Below are positions 1-12,000 of a DNA stretch of 64,000 nt, in pieces. The DNA lies in the NCBI GenBank assembly GCA_003290165.1, contig QNQO01010770.1, positions 62,001 to 126,000 on the forward strand. Direction: 5' to 3'. This DNA comes from Berberis thunbergii. Taxonomy: Eukaryota > Streptophyta > Magnoliopsida > Ranunculales > Berberidaceae. The notes under the pieces were generated by a model. That model ran no database searches. It was given only the letters and a program-made list of their open reading frames with translations, and was not told the DNA's origin. The position numbers and the translations under genes were made by a program. Within the stretch, counting starts at the first letter, position 1; each line of letters opens with the position of its first letter.

Positions 1-526
1 AGATCTACTTTTGGGGTTCTTCTTCATTTGTGAGTCTTTTGGGGATATACACATAATGCGCATACATTGCTTGTTTCTGGGGTGCAAATGAACTGGTGGT
101 AGAAGTTTGATTGTATATTGTATTGTCATTGCAAGTTTTTTTTTTTTATGTGTTTTACTCTTTGAATCTTTACTAAGTATTGCAAAAGCATGTGAGTCTC
201 TTTCAAATAAGTTTAGGGTTACAATAAATTGTATACCCCCTTTTTGCAAATTTCAACTACTAGTGCTTAAGGAAATTGAAACACCTTAACTCACTCCATG
301 TCAACCTGACTTTTTGTTTTTTTATTTTCATGAAGATTAAGCTAGAGCCTTTTTCTTAACACCTTCATAGTTTTGATGGGGGCTTCCTTGTGTTCTTTTA
401 ACCCATTTCTGAGACCACTGCATTAAAGTAATATGACATGATGTTGTTTGTAATATGACATGTTGTTCTTTTGTTTGCATTGGTAGAATGCTTGCAAGAG
501 TGGATGGTTCCTAGTTAAAGCTGCAG

Positions 527-586
527 AAGGAGTTTGTTAGCACCATTTCTGCAGGAGGGATGCTTATCAATGATATTGTTCTCCAT
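527..586 (+). pseudogene. Captured exon of a class 3 aldehyde dehydrogenase
   Basis: A 60-base exon lies between an acceptor (CTGCAG) and a donor (GTGAGT). It encodes KEFVSTISAGGMLINDIVLH, which resembles the segment of plant ALDH3 (ALDH3F1/H1 type) with the conserved SAGG...ND motif before the C-terminal part. Intact ALDH3 proteins are about 480 residues and oxidise aldehydes with NAD(P)+; only 20 residues are here, without the catalytic cysteine or cofactor fold. The first 526 bases and the stretch 587-1131 show no coding support and are probably captured intron. The call rests on a short match and recognition from memory. Confidence 0.55.
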
Positions 587-1131
587 GTGAGTATCTTCTT
601 ATTATCATGCAAACGTTCTTATACATCTGCATGCCAAGTCGGCCATGTGTTGTGTTGTGTTCTTATACATACGTTCTTTATACCATATTGTTCTCATCAA
701 CGTGTAAAACATTTTGTGATATATTTCAGATTTTGTTCATTTTTTACTTCTTAATAAAGGAGACTAGTGATCTGTGGTTGTAGGAGTTCTACATCCTAGT
801 TAGAGTCATTTGTTGAAACTTGTAATGTAGAATGTTTGTAGTTCTTCTAATAAATTGGCTGTAAAAGATTGCATGCATTACATTTCTTGTTTATCTACTG
901 TTTTCTTGACAAAGTTTTATGTCATCGGATGGTTGCATGGTTTCCCGATTGGCGTTCTTGTTGAGTAGGAAGAGTCAGATTATTCTTATGTGGGATTCCA
1001 ATATCTACTTTTATTTTATTGACCTATGGATAAAATTATTTAGAGATTAGTGTTTCCCTTTTGTGTGTTTCTATTGCCATGATGTATACTCTTTTTCCTG
1101 AATAAATGTCTTTGCCTCTTTCAAATAAAAA

Positions 1132-1565
1132 ATGGCACTTGAGCTTGGTGAGAATCAATATCAGAGGGCATTGGTGCTCAGCCTTCGTCTGAATGAAGAT
1201 TCCCTGATTAAAAAATGCATTATTTCTGTGTTTCCTGCTGATATACCAGTTGTTGCTTCATCAGTGCCCTTAACATATTTGCAAAGGCTCATAGAGGTGT
1301 TCGTTGACCTTCTGGATAGCTGCCCGCATTTGGAGTTCATTCTTCGTTGGTGCCAGGTTTGTTTGCTGGCAAAGTTTTTTATGATTTTAGTTAGTTTGGA
1401 CACTACTAGTAAATATTGTTTACCATTTGAGTGTTAAAGTGGTAATGAACTTGTTTATGTTGCAGGAACTTTGTAAGGCTCACGGGCAATCCATTCAGCA
1501 AAGTTCCAGAACTCTGCTTCCAGCTCTAAGATCCTTGCAGACGACAATCACATTAGTCATGGAAG
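1132..1565 (+). pseudogene. PWP2: Captured exons of PWP2 (U3 snoRNP/SSU processome WD protein), C-terminal Utp12 domain
   Basis: Two exons (about 1132-1356 and 1466-1565) join across a GT-AG intron. They encode an alpha-helical segment containing SLRLNEDSLIKKCI, PHLEFILRWCQ and ELCKAHGQSIQQ, characteristic of the Utp12 domain at the C-terminus of periodic tryptophan protein 2. PWP2 is a nucleolar component of the small-subunit processome needed for 18S rRNA maturation. The roughly 600 residues of WD40 repeats that should precede this part are absent, as is the end of the protein. The first exon has an ATG at 1132, but this is probably fortuitous: no acceptor is obvious and the upstream neighbour is an unrelated ALDH exon. 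Intron retention shows capture at the DNA level rather than through an mRNA copy. Confidence 0.75.
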
Positions 1566-2100
1566 GTATGTTCCAGAACTCTTCTCTAGCTCTTTATTGG
1601 TTGTGATTTCATAGATCAAAACACTTCAAATGGTGTTTTTTTTTTATTTGTGATTTTATCAAATTCAAAAAAAAATTCAGTGGGTATCTCTCCTATGATC
1701 TTGTAGATCAATGGGTATCTCTCTTTTTTATTGAAAGAAGTTCAAATGAGTGTTTTCTGTTGTTGTTCACATCTTATACATGAAAAATCCAAATTAGTAC
1801 TATAGGTCACAAGAAGTTGAAATGGGTTTCTCTTTTGATGTAGTTTTATAGGGTCAGAAGAAGTTGAAATAGATTTCTCTTTTGATGCAAGTCTTGTATA
1901 TCAATAGAAGTTGAAATGGGTTTCTCTTGTTATAAATGTATACATCAAAGGAGTTTTAATGGATTTTCTTATTATGATCTATGGATCAGGACAAGTTGAA
2001 CAATGGGATGTACTATATTCTCTTGTTCATATTTTTTCATATGTATATACAAGATGTTGAATGGTTTTCTCTCTTTTTTGATCTTATGGATACCAAGCAG
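1566..2100. other. Non-coding stretch in CACTA-A
   Basis: No coding support. It contains several short imperfect copies of a motif like AGAAGTTGAAATGGGTTTCTC (near 1815, 1860, 1910), which looks like locally duplicated intron sequence. It ends in an AG that would serve as acceptor for the SHI/STY exon. Confidence 0.5.
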
Positions 2101-2351
2101 TAGTGAAGATGGGTGGGCATGTTTTTAAAGGTTTTCTTTATGATCAAGGGATTGAAGGGAGAGAAGGGTTTCCAAATATATCTGATTTGCATTTGGAAGG
2201 AGGTGGTAATGGTGGTGTCAATGTCAATGGAAGAAATGCACCTTCTTCTTCATCTCCAGTTATTGATCCATCTGATGTCTATGTTACAGCCTCTGGTGGT
2301 GGATTGCTTGGAGGAGCTGCTGCACCTCCCTATGGTAACCCAATAAATTGA
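2101..2351 (+). pseudogene. Captured last exon of a SHI/STY (SRS) transcription factor, IGGH domain
   Basis: After an AG acceptor at 2099-2100 the reading frame gives VKMGGHVFKGFLYDQG, then a Gly/Asn/Ser-rich tail ending in GGAAAPPYGNPIN and a stop at 2349-2351. The first part is the IGGH domain found near the C-terminus of SHORT INTERNODES/STYLISH/LRP1 proteins, plant zinc-finger regulators of auxin biosynthesis, where it mediates dimerisation. The N-terminal RING-like zinc finger that binds DNA is missing. An ATG at 2109 would open a short frame by itself. The exon has no stop or frame break, so it could serve as the 3' terminal exon of a chimeric transcript. Confidence 0.8.
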
Positions 2352-3612
2352 TCTAGGAGAACATAATTTTCCATCATTTATGATCATCTTCTCCTTTATT
2401 AATTTTCTACTAATTATGATGCTACTTAATTTTCTATTCATGTAATTAAATGTGGTAGTCTAACTTGATCAGCTTGCTTGCTGTAGCAAGTAGCTCTTAC
2501 TAGCTTCTTGTTTCTTTGGTTCCTTTTCTTTTAAATTTTATGCAAGGAAGCAAATAAAGCAAGCAATAATTCTTGTTATGTCATATAAGCTAAAAAAATA
2601 TGTTTAAGTAGAGATCATATACGCTAGTTTGAATCTGTTCTTTATTTTATTTTTTTGTACTTATAGTGTAAACATCTTTTCTTTTGTTATGTTTAAATAA
2701 ATATCATATAAGCTAGTTTTCTTTTGTTATTTTTGAACATAACCATGAACAGATGAAGACGAGCAGCTGCATGTCATACCCATTCTCTAATATGTTGCCC
2801 TTGCACTTTGTGCTACTTGTGTTGTTGGCTTACTTTCAGTATCTGCAATGTCTATTTAAGTTTAAGTCATGAGTATAGGGTGGTTTATGGTGAGCAGTGA
2901 ACTGAATTTGGTCTATGTAATTTGCTGCAGAGTGTTCTAGCAACTTATAGGTAAATCTTATATGTAATTTGCTGAATTAGGTGCTTTTTCATGAATGATT
3001 CTTGGATTCCCATTTTTATTAAATTCTGATTTTGGTGTTTGGCGAAGTAGGAGAAAAAAGTTGAAGTGCTTTTGATAGTATTTTGACCAAAAACTAGAAA
3101 AGGTTTTTTTTTTCATTCTCATTTATCACTCACTCACTACTACTGGTACTACTACTAATCTTTAATTTTCTCTAAACAAATCCCGAACACTTGGGAAAAA
3201 AATTGATGTTTTACATTTCTTAAACTAAGTGTTATGTCACTGATTTGGAGTGATAAAACCAATCATAGAAAGTTTTTGTTTTCCTTTTCTTGTTTCTGAA
3301 AAGATTCTTGTCAAATAGTTTTCTGATAAAATTTCTGACATCTTGAAAGAGGGTTCAAAACCCAAACTTCAAGAAAAGAGATATTATGTACAAACTCACT
3401 CACCATTGTTACTACTAGTCCCATCTTTTGTATAGTTTTCATGCCCGCCACCCCACATGACATTTGATTTTTATCACTTTTTAAACCATTTTATCAGAAT
3501 TCAAGACCTCCCCATCATTAAAAAAAAACTTTGATTCCCGCAGCTCATGTTATTCTTCATTGATTTCCAACTTTCATTTACATTTACAAACTTTACTTGA
3601 TTTTGTGGTTAG
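2352..3612. other. Non-coding stretch between captured SHI/STY and cyclophilin fragments
   Basis: No ORF or exon is recognisable. The first part (to about 2750) is what a 3' UTR after the SHI/STY stop would look like, AT-rich with several AATAAA-like hexamers. The remainder looks like intron or upstream sequence of the cyclophilin fragment. Confidence 0.5.
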
Positions 3613-4798
3613 GGTCTTGATCTTCAAGTAGAAGTAATAAGTAAAGTCTACTTTGATGTTGAAGTTGGAGGTGAACCTATTGGTAGGATTGTGATGGGCC
3701 TATTTGGAGATGTTGTCCCCAAAACTGTTGAAAATTTTCGTGCTTTGTGCACAGGTAAGCAATGTTCTCTCATTCTTTTCATTGTTCAGAACCAAATATC
3801 TATTTACTCTTCTTTTATTGCTCTCACCTTTTCTTAGGCTGACCAAGAGGTTTTAACATTACATTGCAGGAGAGAAGGGATATGGTTACAAGGGCTGCTC
3901 ATTCCACCGTATCATTAAAGATTTCATGATCCAGGGCGGGGACTTCACTAACGGAAATGTATGTTTTCATTTTCTTCTTATCACTAAAAGAAGTAGTAAA
4001 TTTAATAGATTTCTAGTAACGTTTTCTTTTGGGACTTAAATGTGCATTTCTTCATCATTTTCCAATCTGGCTGCAACAGGGTACTGGAGGAGTTAGCATC
4101 TATGGTTCTAGTTTTGAAGATGAAAATTTCAGTTGTAAGTACCAAATCCATAAATTCTTTTGATTGGTTAGTTGACCTCTCGAACACCAAGTGCTTTGCT
4201 TCCTAATCAATATTTTATTAAGATCAGGTTATTAATTCAGGGCAATTGCAATATTTCCCTTCTATGAAGATAATGATGATTTTGTGTTTATTAGGATTTC
4301 GGTTAATAGCATTTTTCTAATCAATCTATTCTCCTAGAAGTTTTCAGACTACATTCCTTGCCTAGTAACAACATTCCTACCGTTCCATGTACATGTTCTA
4401 CCACCGAGAAAAAAAAAAAAAAACCTTGGATCCATTCTTTCACAATGTTCATTAATTCACAATCAAATTTCAATTTCAACTTACAGAAACTGACCTTCAG
4501 GAACATTATAGATTGTATTTCTTAGTGTCTTTCTGTGAACTTGTTTAAAAAGAAAGTTATGAATAATTCCTTTCTCAGTTTTCTTTTTCAAATGATTTAG
4601 GTTTTTCATATATTGATTTGTATTCTTAATGCATGTGAGACAGACTCCATGGTTGGACAAACGCCATGTTGTGTTTGGACATGTCATCGATGGCATGGAT
4701 GTTGTTCGGAAGCTTGAATCCCAAGAAACAAGCAGAGCAGATATTCCCAAGTTACCATGCAGGATTGTCAATTGTGGCGAGCTGCCAGTGGATGGTTG
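3613..4798 (+). pseudogene. Captured cyclophilin (CYP21-type peptidyl-prolyl isomerase) with one exon missing
   Basis: Four exons are visible: about 3613-3754 ([20 protein letters not shown]), 3870-3958 ([21 protein letters not shown]), 4080-4134 (GTGGVSIYGSSFEDENFS) and 4644-4798 ([20 protein letters not shown]), ending in a stop at 4796-4798. They are in the order of plant CYP21/CYP20 secretory-pathway cyclophilins. The exon that should encode the active-site segment around LKHTGPGxLSMAN...SQFFI is absent between 4135 and 4643, where I see only intron-like sequence. The signal peptide exon is also not recognisable. Isomerase activity is therefore very unlikely. The missing piece implies internal deletion during or after capture. 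Confidence 0.8.
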
Positions 4799-5044
4799 AT
4801 TGAGCTAACTGCTACTTTACTATTTCCATTTGAATATTAGATGAACGTCAGTAAGGTGTGAACATCGTTAAGCTAACTGCTTCTCTTAATTGACTGCTAG
4901 GTACTGCTGCTGCCAGTGACTCTTTATTCTATAGAGAGCATGTCCATTAAGTCCTTCACATTCACAAGTTTGCATGTATTGTGTATACAATTCAGATGTG
5001 TTGTGACTTGTGAGTTTGACATATGTTATTCATGCATTTCGCAG

Positions 5045-5494
5045 GGTCTATTTTTTTCGGTTTTGAGGCAGCAGCCAGAAATTCGTTTGGCGGTAAGAAG
5101 AGTTTAACCTGCACTAATGTAAGTGAATGTTATTCTTTCTTGTGAAGTTGAGTTTCCTAATTTCTAAAATTGATGAGTTGTATACTTGTTTTGCTAATTT
5201 CAGACTCTTCAGGCTGATGGGTACTTCATTGAGAGCCAGAGGCATGGGAAGGTTGGTTACAGTCTGACCAAACTTCATGCGCGGTGCCATCATCAACTTT
5301 CACAGAAGTGAGAATGACTTACCTTAATAGTAATTTTCTTTTAGAAGTGTAGTATCATTTTCTGTGATTAATGAAATGTGGTTCTATTTGTCATATTAAA
5401 TGTTGTTTATTTCTTGTGTAGGATCAAAGGCTTTATATGTGGCAAGGGCAATGAAGAAAGAGGAGCAGGAGAATTGGCAATATAACACTGTTTT
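5045..5494 (+). pseudogene. Unrecognised captured exons
   Basis: Exon-like pieces with splice-like borders lie at about 5045-5092 and 5205-5307. The second reads TLQADGYFIESQRHGKVGYS and continues with LTKLHARCHHQLSQ. A third stretch from about 5423 is lysine/glutamate-rich. They look like conserved plant coding sequence but I do not recognise the family, and it is unclear whether they come from one gene. They sit between the cyclophilin and SNAT fragments in the same orientation. About 360 bases without coding support follow. Confidence 0.35.
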
Positions 5495-5765
5495 CTGATA
5501 GTCAAGGTATGTAACTATGGATGTTAAATCTTGTGTTTGTATGTTACAGGAGAATTCATATAATTAACCGGCACACATGGTATATTTCTCTTCATTCATG
5601 TGTTGAATGGGGATAAATTTTGAGTTTTGCAGCTTGCATTTAAATAATGTGACTACCAATACTTTCTGCTCAACTACAACCTTTGCAAATAGGATTTACC
5701 GATCTAGTGCTTTCTATCTAGGGATATGTAGGCCACAGTTTTCCTCTTAAGTAGCTGTCAATTAG

Positions 5766-5933
<168 letters not shown>

Positions 5934-6885
5934 CTGCCTCTTAATGACAAGTTGGATGACGAAGAAACCTCTAGCTTTCATGATCGTTTTCTTCCCACAA
6001 TTGTTGGACTGCTCAGAACGGTAAGGCTTTAGTTTATTTATTTATATAGTAATAATCTGTTCCAAGACTATTATTATTGAAATTCTATTTGGAGATAGTG
6101 ATCCATCATCAGATTATATATACGCATGTATAATAGCTTACTATGGATGAGGCTTTAAGGTAGAGAATTCGTCAAAAGGGCATGTATATGCATTAGGGGA
6201 TTTTGGACTCGTCCCAAAATGGTTTGGTAAAAAGATCAAACAAATGACATAGGGAGCAAGAGCTCTATTGTGAGCCAATAATGATTTGGAAGGATGACAC
6301 AGAATAAGGAGTCATGCCAGTGAATACTTGCACTCCTTGTATTAGTAGTGAATAGTGATTGATGTCAACCTTGTTACTTGATACCTAACAGTGAGGATCC
6401 TTTCTGTATCTGTGCATGCACATCAGTTACATGTCTTATTTTGGGTTTTAACTTTGTAGGTATTCTCGATTATACCTGTATTCTATTTGTTGTCTATGCT
6501 AATGACGGGACACACTTCTTCAGGCAAAACTGCCTACTGTGTTGAGGCTGTACCGTGACACATTAATAGCTGACATGAAAACAGCAATCAAGAACACTGT
6601 TGCAGAGTTGCTCCCTGTTATGGTTTCCCGGCCACTGGACTCTGGTTTGATGACAGGAGAAAGGAGTGTGGATGTTGATGGTATCATTCAACATATTTTC
6701 TCTACTGTCTTTGAATTTGGTCAAATGTTGTACCATTGGCAGCTGAAGTAATTCTTTGTGCTGCCTCATAATCGATCTGCTTATGTTGTTATTCAGGGGT
6801 AGGCTCGTCACTTGCTAGCAAATTAAGAAACTTTTCCTCTGAAAGCTTTGTTCAGCTTCTGGATGTTATTTTCAAGGTCGTACAG
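5934..6885 (+). pseudogene. VPS54: Captured VPS54 exons (GARP tethering complex)
   Basis: Three exons: about 5934-6020 (ends SFHDRFLPTIVGLLRT), 6534-6680 (AKLPTVLRLYRDTLIADMKT, then AIKNTVAELLPVMVSRPLDS) and 6797-6885 (GSSLASKLRNFSSESFVQLL). Introns have GT-AG borders. The order and spacing match the middle of plant VPS54, the Golgi-associated retrograde protein subunit that tethers endosome-derived vesicles at the trans-Golgi. Intact VPS54 is about 1000 residues; roughly 110 are here. No in-frame stop is visible in the exons. The first exon starts directly after the SNAT stop codon without its own acceptor. Confidence 0.8.
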
Positions 6886-6978
6886 GTAAGGTAATGGTTG
6901 ACCATGTTACTCTTCTTATTATAAACACATTGGTTTACCCAAATATACCATGAAAATAACTGTTAGTTCTTTCATGTA

Positions 6979-7187
6979 GCTGGTCGATGACTTATGAAGA
7001 TCTACTGTCGACTAATGATCCTTTCCCTCAGAAAATTCCATTACCTGTAAGTTCTTTTCATGACATTTCATCGGCACTCATCTCATTTAAGGACATGTTC
7101 AGGACATGATGATATTGATTGAAATTGTGCAGGAAATGGTTGATTTTTTAGTTGATATCTGGCATGACGAAGGGCTCTTCGATTAGT
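6979..7187 (+). pseudogene. Unrecognised captured exon pair
   Basis: Two exon-like pieces: one at about 6979-7046 (reads ...MTYEDLLSTNDPFPQKIPLP before a GTAAGT donor) and one from 7133 (EMVDFLVDIWHDEGLFD, stop at 7185-7187). They form a plausible C-terminus of one protein, but I do not recognise the family. Sequence from 7188 to 7595 shows no convincing coding content. Confidence 0.35.
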
Positions 7188-7595
7188 AGGGAAGTTTGAC
7201 AGTCATCCATTATAGATAGGATAACCATAATGTTGTATGGTACCCCCATTTGACCGACAAAACACATATTCGTGCCAAAGTAGTTGGACATTTCATTCTT
7301 GGTCATGTTAAACTCTGGAAAGCCTGTAAACAATGTACTAAATATTAGGAGTGTCATTCTAATGCCTTCAGACTCGATAGCTTTAATCTGCAGCTAATGA
7401 TGTGTGTTCTGTACTTGAACCTTTCTGAGCTGAACATGTTAGTTAAGAAGATTATTAGCTTTTTTAATGAACATGCTCTCTACTTGTTCTTTAATGACAC
7501 TATGGCACTGATTTTCTTTACTATCAACCAAAAGAAAAAAAGAAAAAAAAATATCATTCATTTCAATCCATTTAGAAAAAAAAATAATTAATTTT

Positions 7596-7994
7596 TTTTT
7601 GCCAGGGTTAAAACCGTGGCTAATTATTGCAACGGCTAAAAATCGTGGCTAGTACTGGCCACGGCTTAAAATCGTTGTTAAAGATATTGCAACGGTTTTA
7701 AGCCGTTGCTACTCCTGGCCACGGCTTAGAACCGTGGCTATAACTTGCAACGGTTTTAAGCCGTTGCTACTCCTGGCCACGGCTTAGAACCGTAGCTAAG
7801 ATTGTTGCAACGGTTTATAACCATGGCTAAATCATCAACCGTCCTCGAGATAAAATCATTGCTAATATTTTTGCTACGGTTTTTAGCCATTACTGGGGAT
7901 TTAGCGACGCCTCTACAGCCCACGGCTCTAAGCCGTGACAATGGGTTACCCCCACGGTTTAAAACCGTTGCTAATGGGTATTTTTGGTGTAGTG
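7596..7994. repeat. Subterminal repeat array of CACTA-A
   Basis: At least ten degenerate copies of two alternating palindromic units: GCAACGGTTTTAAGCCGTTGC (for example 7685-7706 and 7747-7768) and GGCCACGGCTTAGAACCGTGGC. Each arm contains the core CCGTTGC or CCGTGGC in opposite orientations around TTAA/TTTAAA. In CACTA elements such subterminal arrays are transposase binding sites. The array runs directly into the terminal GGTGTAGTG. Confidence 0.85.
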
Positions 7995-8319
7995 ATTGTT
8001 TATGTTTTGGTAATGGTAAGCCTGTATTGGAAGGATATACAAATGCAGATATGGCTGGCGATGTGGATACGAGAAAATTCATATCAGGGTACCTTATGAC
8101 ATTTGCAGAGGGAGCTGTCTCACCAGGGTACAAACACATCGATGTAAGGTATTACTGGATCCGTGATATGTTAGAAAAGAAATTGTTGCAGTTTGATAAA
8201 ATCCACACCAACGACAACGGGGCAGATATGATGATGAAACCTCTACCCAGAGAGAAGATAGAAGCATGCAAGGAAGTTGGAGGTTTGGCAAAAACCCTAA
8301 ATTGGTATGAGGGGGAGTT
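7995..8319 (+). pseudogene. Copia retrotransposon: RT/RNase H remnant, internally deleted
   Basis: Immediately right of the CACTA end the frame reads GKPVLEGYTNADMAGDVDTR, the RNase H domain start of Ty1/copia polyproteins. About 40 residues later it jumps to KHIDVRYYWIRDMLEKKLLQ, the very C-terminus of copia pol (usual order ...KHIDVRYH.IRD...). The segment between (roughly 70 residues including the catalytic EAEY region) is deleted in frame. The frame runs on to stop at 8341 inside the LTR. The rest of the retroelement would lie to the left of CACTA-A, outside the window. Confidence 0.8.
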
Positions 8320-8320
8320 T

Positions 8321-8952
8321 TGTTGGGTCCCACCAATTTGATAAGAAAGTGACATCTTCTACTTTCTTGTCTTTTATTAGTTTTCTTTCTTTTGTTTTGA
8401 CCACCGACTGATGGAAAGTGATGCCTCCCATTCTCTTCAAGCAATGAATTTCAGAATTCTCGACATCAAATTCAAAGCACCGAATAACTTACTGAAAGTA
8501 GATAAGCGCTAGCCAAAATTTTTGACCTTCATGCCCTTAAGGAGGTGAGTATAAGCGGTGAATTCCTCTATAAATAGACGTGGTCGAAGTTCTTTCAAGT
8601 CATCCCAACTCAGAGAGAAAACCTGAGAATAGAAAAAATAAAGAGAGAGTAGAGAAATCCTTAGAGAGATAAAGTCTTTGAGAGAGCCAATTTTGTGAAG
8701 TTTACTCACAAAATTGAAGGTGTAATATTTTTGTATTGTGTGAAAATGAGATCCACCTACGGGTGAAGTTGTAATTTGTAATCTCATTATTTCTATAGTG
8801 GAAGATATTTTAAGTGGCCTAAGGGTCCCGTTGTTTTTTCTTTTAAGGGTTTTTCACGCTAAAATTTTTGTGTCATTTTTCTATTCTATTTTGATTTGGA
8901 AAATTATCCTGGGTTCGTAAAAAAACAATATTGCGAAACCATTTTTCCAACA
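8321..8952 (+). mobile_element. 3' LTR of the copia element
   Basis: Starts TGTTGGGTCCCACC and ends TTTTTCCAACA, giving the inverted terminal TGTTGG...CCAACA expected of an LTR (632 bases). It is preceded by a polypurine tract (GAGGGGGAG, 8309-8317). The partner 5' LTR is outside the window, so the target duplication cannot be checked. Confidence 0.85.
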
Positions 8953-9000
8953 CTTCTGTCCATCAGAACGAATCTCTTGGTTTGACATATCTCACATCAT

Positions 9001-12000
9001 GTCATGCCCCGATTTTTCGAAGAAAACGAAAATCCCAAAATCCATGTAGGATTATCCGTTTCCCCAAAACTCGAGATGTGGGCTTCAATAAGAATAGAAA
9101 CATTTAGCAGCAACACCAACTTAAACCTGATTTAATTACTTAAACAAATAAAAACTCTAACTAGGAAAAACTGACGTCGCTAGCCTCACTAGCGAAACTT
9201 CAGTAACTTTGCTCAAAAGCCTCTAAACCCGAAAGGCTAATCAGCTACATTATTTGGAAATGTACCCAAGAAGCAAAAGCTCACTGGTGTGAGTAATTTT
9301 CATCCCAAAATCAATAAATTCACACATGATAACATCAAACTAAGCACAAACAATAAACAACCACACCAACAGGGAGTTCCTCAATGAGGCAAACGTGTCA
9401 TGCAAGAAAAACACAGTTCAAAGAATTTAGTTCCTCAACAAGGCAATCATGTCATCGTCTCAATTAAGTAAATATGCATTTACTTGTACTTACAATGTAG
9501 AAGTTGATTATGGCAAGTTTGTCCTGCAGAAATATTAGTGGACTTGCCATCCGGCATGAAAATGGTTCGAAACAGTATAAGCGTAATTTATTAATTAAAC
9601 AGTTGTCTTCGCACAATATTTGACTTACGCAAATTATTCATTTTTATTTGAATTTGATTCATTTTTAAACGATTGATCACTTAGACGATACCACATTCGC
9701 ACTACCTCCGTGCCGAACATACATGCTCGTATGTCTCTCTCATATAAATGAGGATTTCTCCGTCATCCATGCCCAAGTGGGGACACATCACATACAGGCA
9801 TGCATCACCGGATACTCCTAACTATATGAGTAACAAAAGACACTCTTGGGCTATCAATGCGCATAAAGTCACGTCATATTTTTTACGGATAAATATCAAG
9901 CTTATTTTAGGCATTCCAAAATCACCACATTTCCGCAAGACTAACTCGAAAGTTATTTTAGTTTCTCTATAAGAAATGGGTGCCCCACACAACTTCAAGA
10001 CAACCCGCAGGTTATTTAGTTTTTCTATAAGATATGGGAAATAATAAACAGAAAGAGGTGTGGTAGTTCTAAGTTATACAATTCCAGATGATTAAATTTT
10101 CAAAAGTCAAAGTTTACCAATATCATTTATTTTTGATATTTCAATTTTCTCTCACAATGACACTTTGTCATTTATAAATCGATTCACCACAATCTCCGCC
10201 CATATTTTTGGGAAAACATAGCGTTGTTGGAAACATTTTTTTATATAACAGAGCGGGGATCAAACTCATTCAATAAGAGGGTTCAAGTTCCCATGAGTAT
10301 GATAGCATCACACTTTCAATCATAGCCCCTTATTGAGTCTAATTCAAGCTATGAAATAAAACATTATTACTTAATAACATTGTTAACCACAAACAACGTG
10401 TATATATATATATATATCATACTCCAATTCTTATTATCATACATTATTGCATGTAACAAATAAGTTCAAAATGTTCATCACAAGAGTTGCATTTATTCCA
10501 ACCCATCCCTTAAGGCAAAGTAAACAACTAAAATGCAAGAGAATCGCAAAAGGTGATTGCATTTTAGATCCATCAAACTGTAGAAATCAAAGTGTGAAAC
10601 TCAATAAAAAGACACTATAAATTCAACTGAAACAAACAGCTTGGAATGATTCATACTACAATGTATATCAACTAGAACATCTCCCTAAATCAACTTATTA
10701 GAACATCCAATACTCAGTTGAAACACCCGCTTAAATTAGCTGAAATAAGCTTTAAACATAGCTACAAATAATCCACTAAAACCAACCATCTAAGGTCAAT
10801 CGTAGCCTTCCCCAAACTCAACCAAAAACATCCTAGTTGCAGTCCGTAACACAGTCTCAAGAAAAATTCAGTCCTAAAATAAACTTATTTGGAAGTCGAA
10901 TAACAACCCATATTCAATCTCAAAACGACTGCGAATAGTCATTCAATCATCACTATTTAGGCGACAAGACTTTAACAATTCAACGCCACAAACAACCATC
11001 ATTTGCATTAACTAAAACAAATACTCAACTTCAGGTAATTTAGCCCTCTCAACCCGACTAAACAAGCAACCAAGAGAAAAACACAAAATAGAAAAGAAAA
11101 AAGAAAAAAGAAAAAAGAAAAAAGAAAAAAGAAAAAAAAACCCACCTCTCTCTTAATAATGAAGTCTAAACAAAACCCAGATCTTCAAAGTCCACATTAA
11201 GCAATTTAGGATCTCCAACTCTGAAAAGCGGGATTAGGGATTGTTCTCCAAATGTTTCAATCGGCAGATGCAAAATTCTCCGAGAGCTAACCGTTTGTTT
11301 TGTCCAGTAATGTGTCGGAAACTTTAACTATTGATAACCTGTCAAAACAGTATTGCAGATTACCAATTGTTGTGCTTTATGTGGTGTTCAAAAGAATCAA
11401 TTAATCACCTGTTGACTGAATGTGTCTTCACAAAAGTCGTCTAGGAAAATCTAATTTTGCAATGTAGGGGTTATTTCTCAAAACATGAAGCTCAGTCCAA
11501 CAGTTGATAGTTCAATGGAGTGACAGGAACTCTAATGCAACAGAAACTGAATTTCGGATCGTTTGTTTCCAGCTGCTTTTTGGGTTTTTTGGCGTGAAAA
11601 AAATGTGAGGATCTTCGTCTCCAACAAATTCAAAGATGTTCAGAACATTGTAGTTAAAATTAAAGCTCTTATTGGTTTCTTGGGAATGCATTGCATTGAG
11701 TCTAGTCTCAGGATTTGCATTTCTAATCACTTTTAAACATTAAGGAGGTAACCTTTGTATTGCTTGCGAGTTTCTCACTCGATTTCCCAATTACTACCAG
11801 CTATGTTGTAGCGCAGCGCTGCAACTCCTAAAACTCCATTTTATTTTTTTTAACATGCCATTTCGCTTCAGAATATTCTTGCCTCAAAAGCTTTCTGCGC
11901 TTTTTGGCATCGCTTCAGCTGAGGTGCGTGAACATGTTAACAACTACGTAATAGTGTTCGATATGAATACAACTATCCCAATCCAAAGTGAGGAATAAAC

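Noticed and set aside
7802..8341. Single 179-codon gene spanning the CACTA end
   Set aside because: The frame joins subterminal repeats to copia pol by chance across the transposon border.
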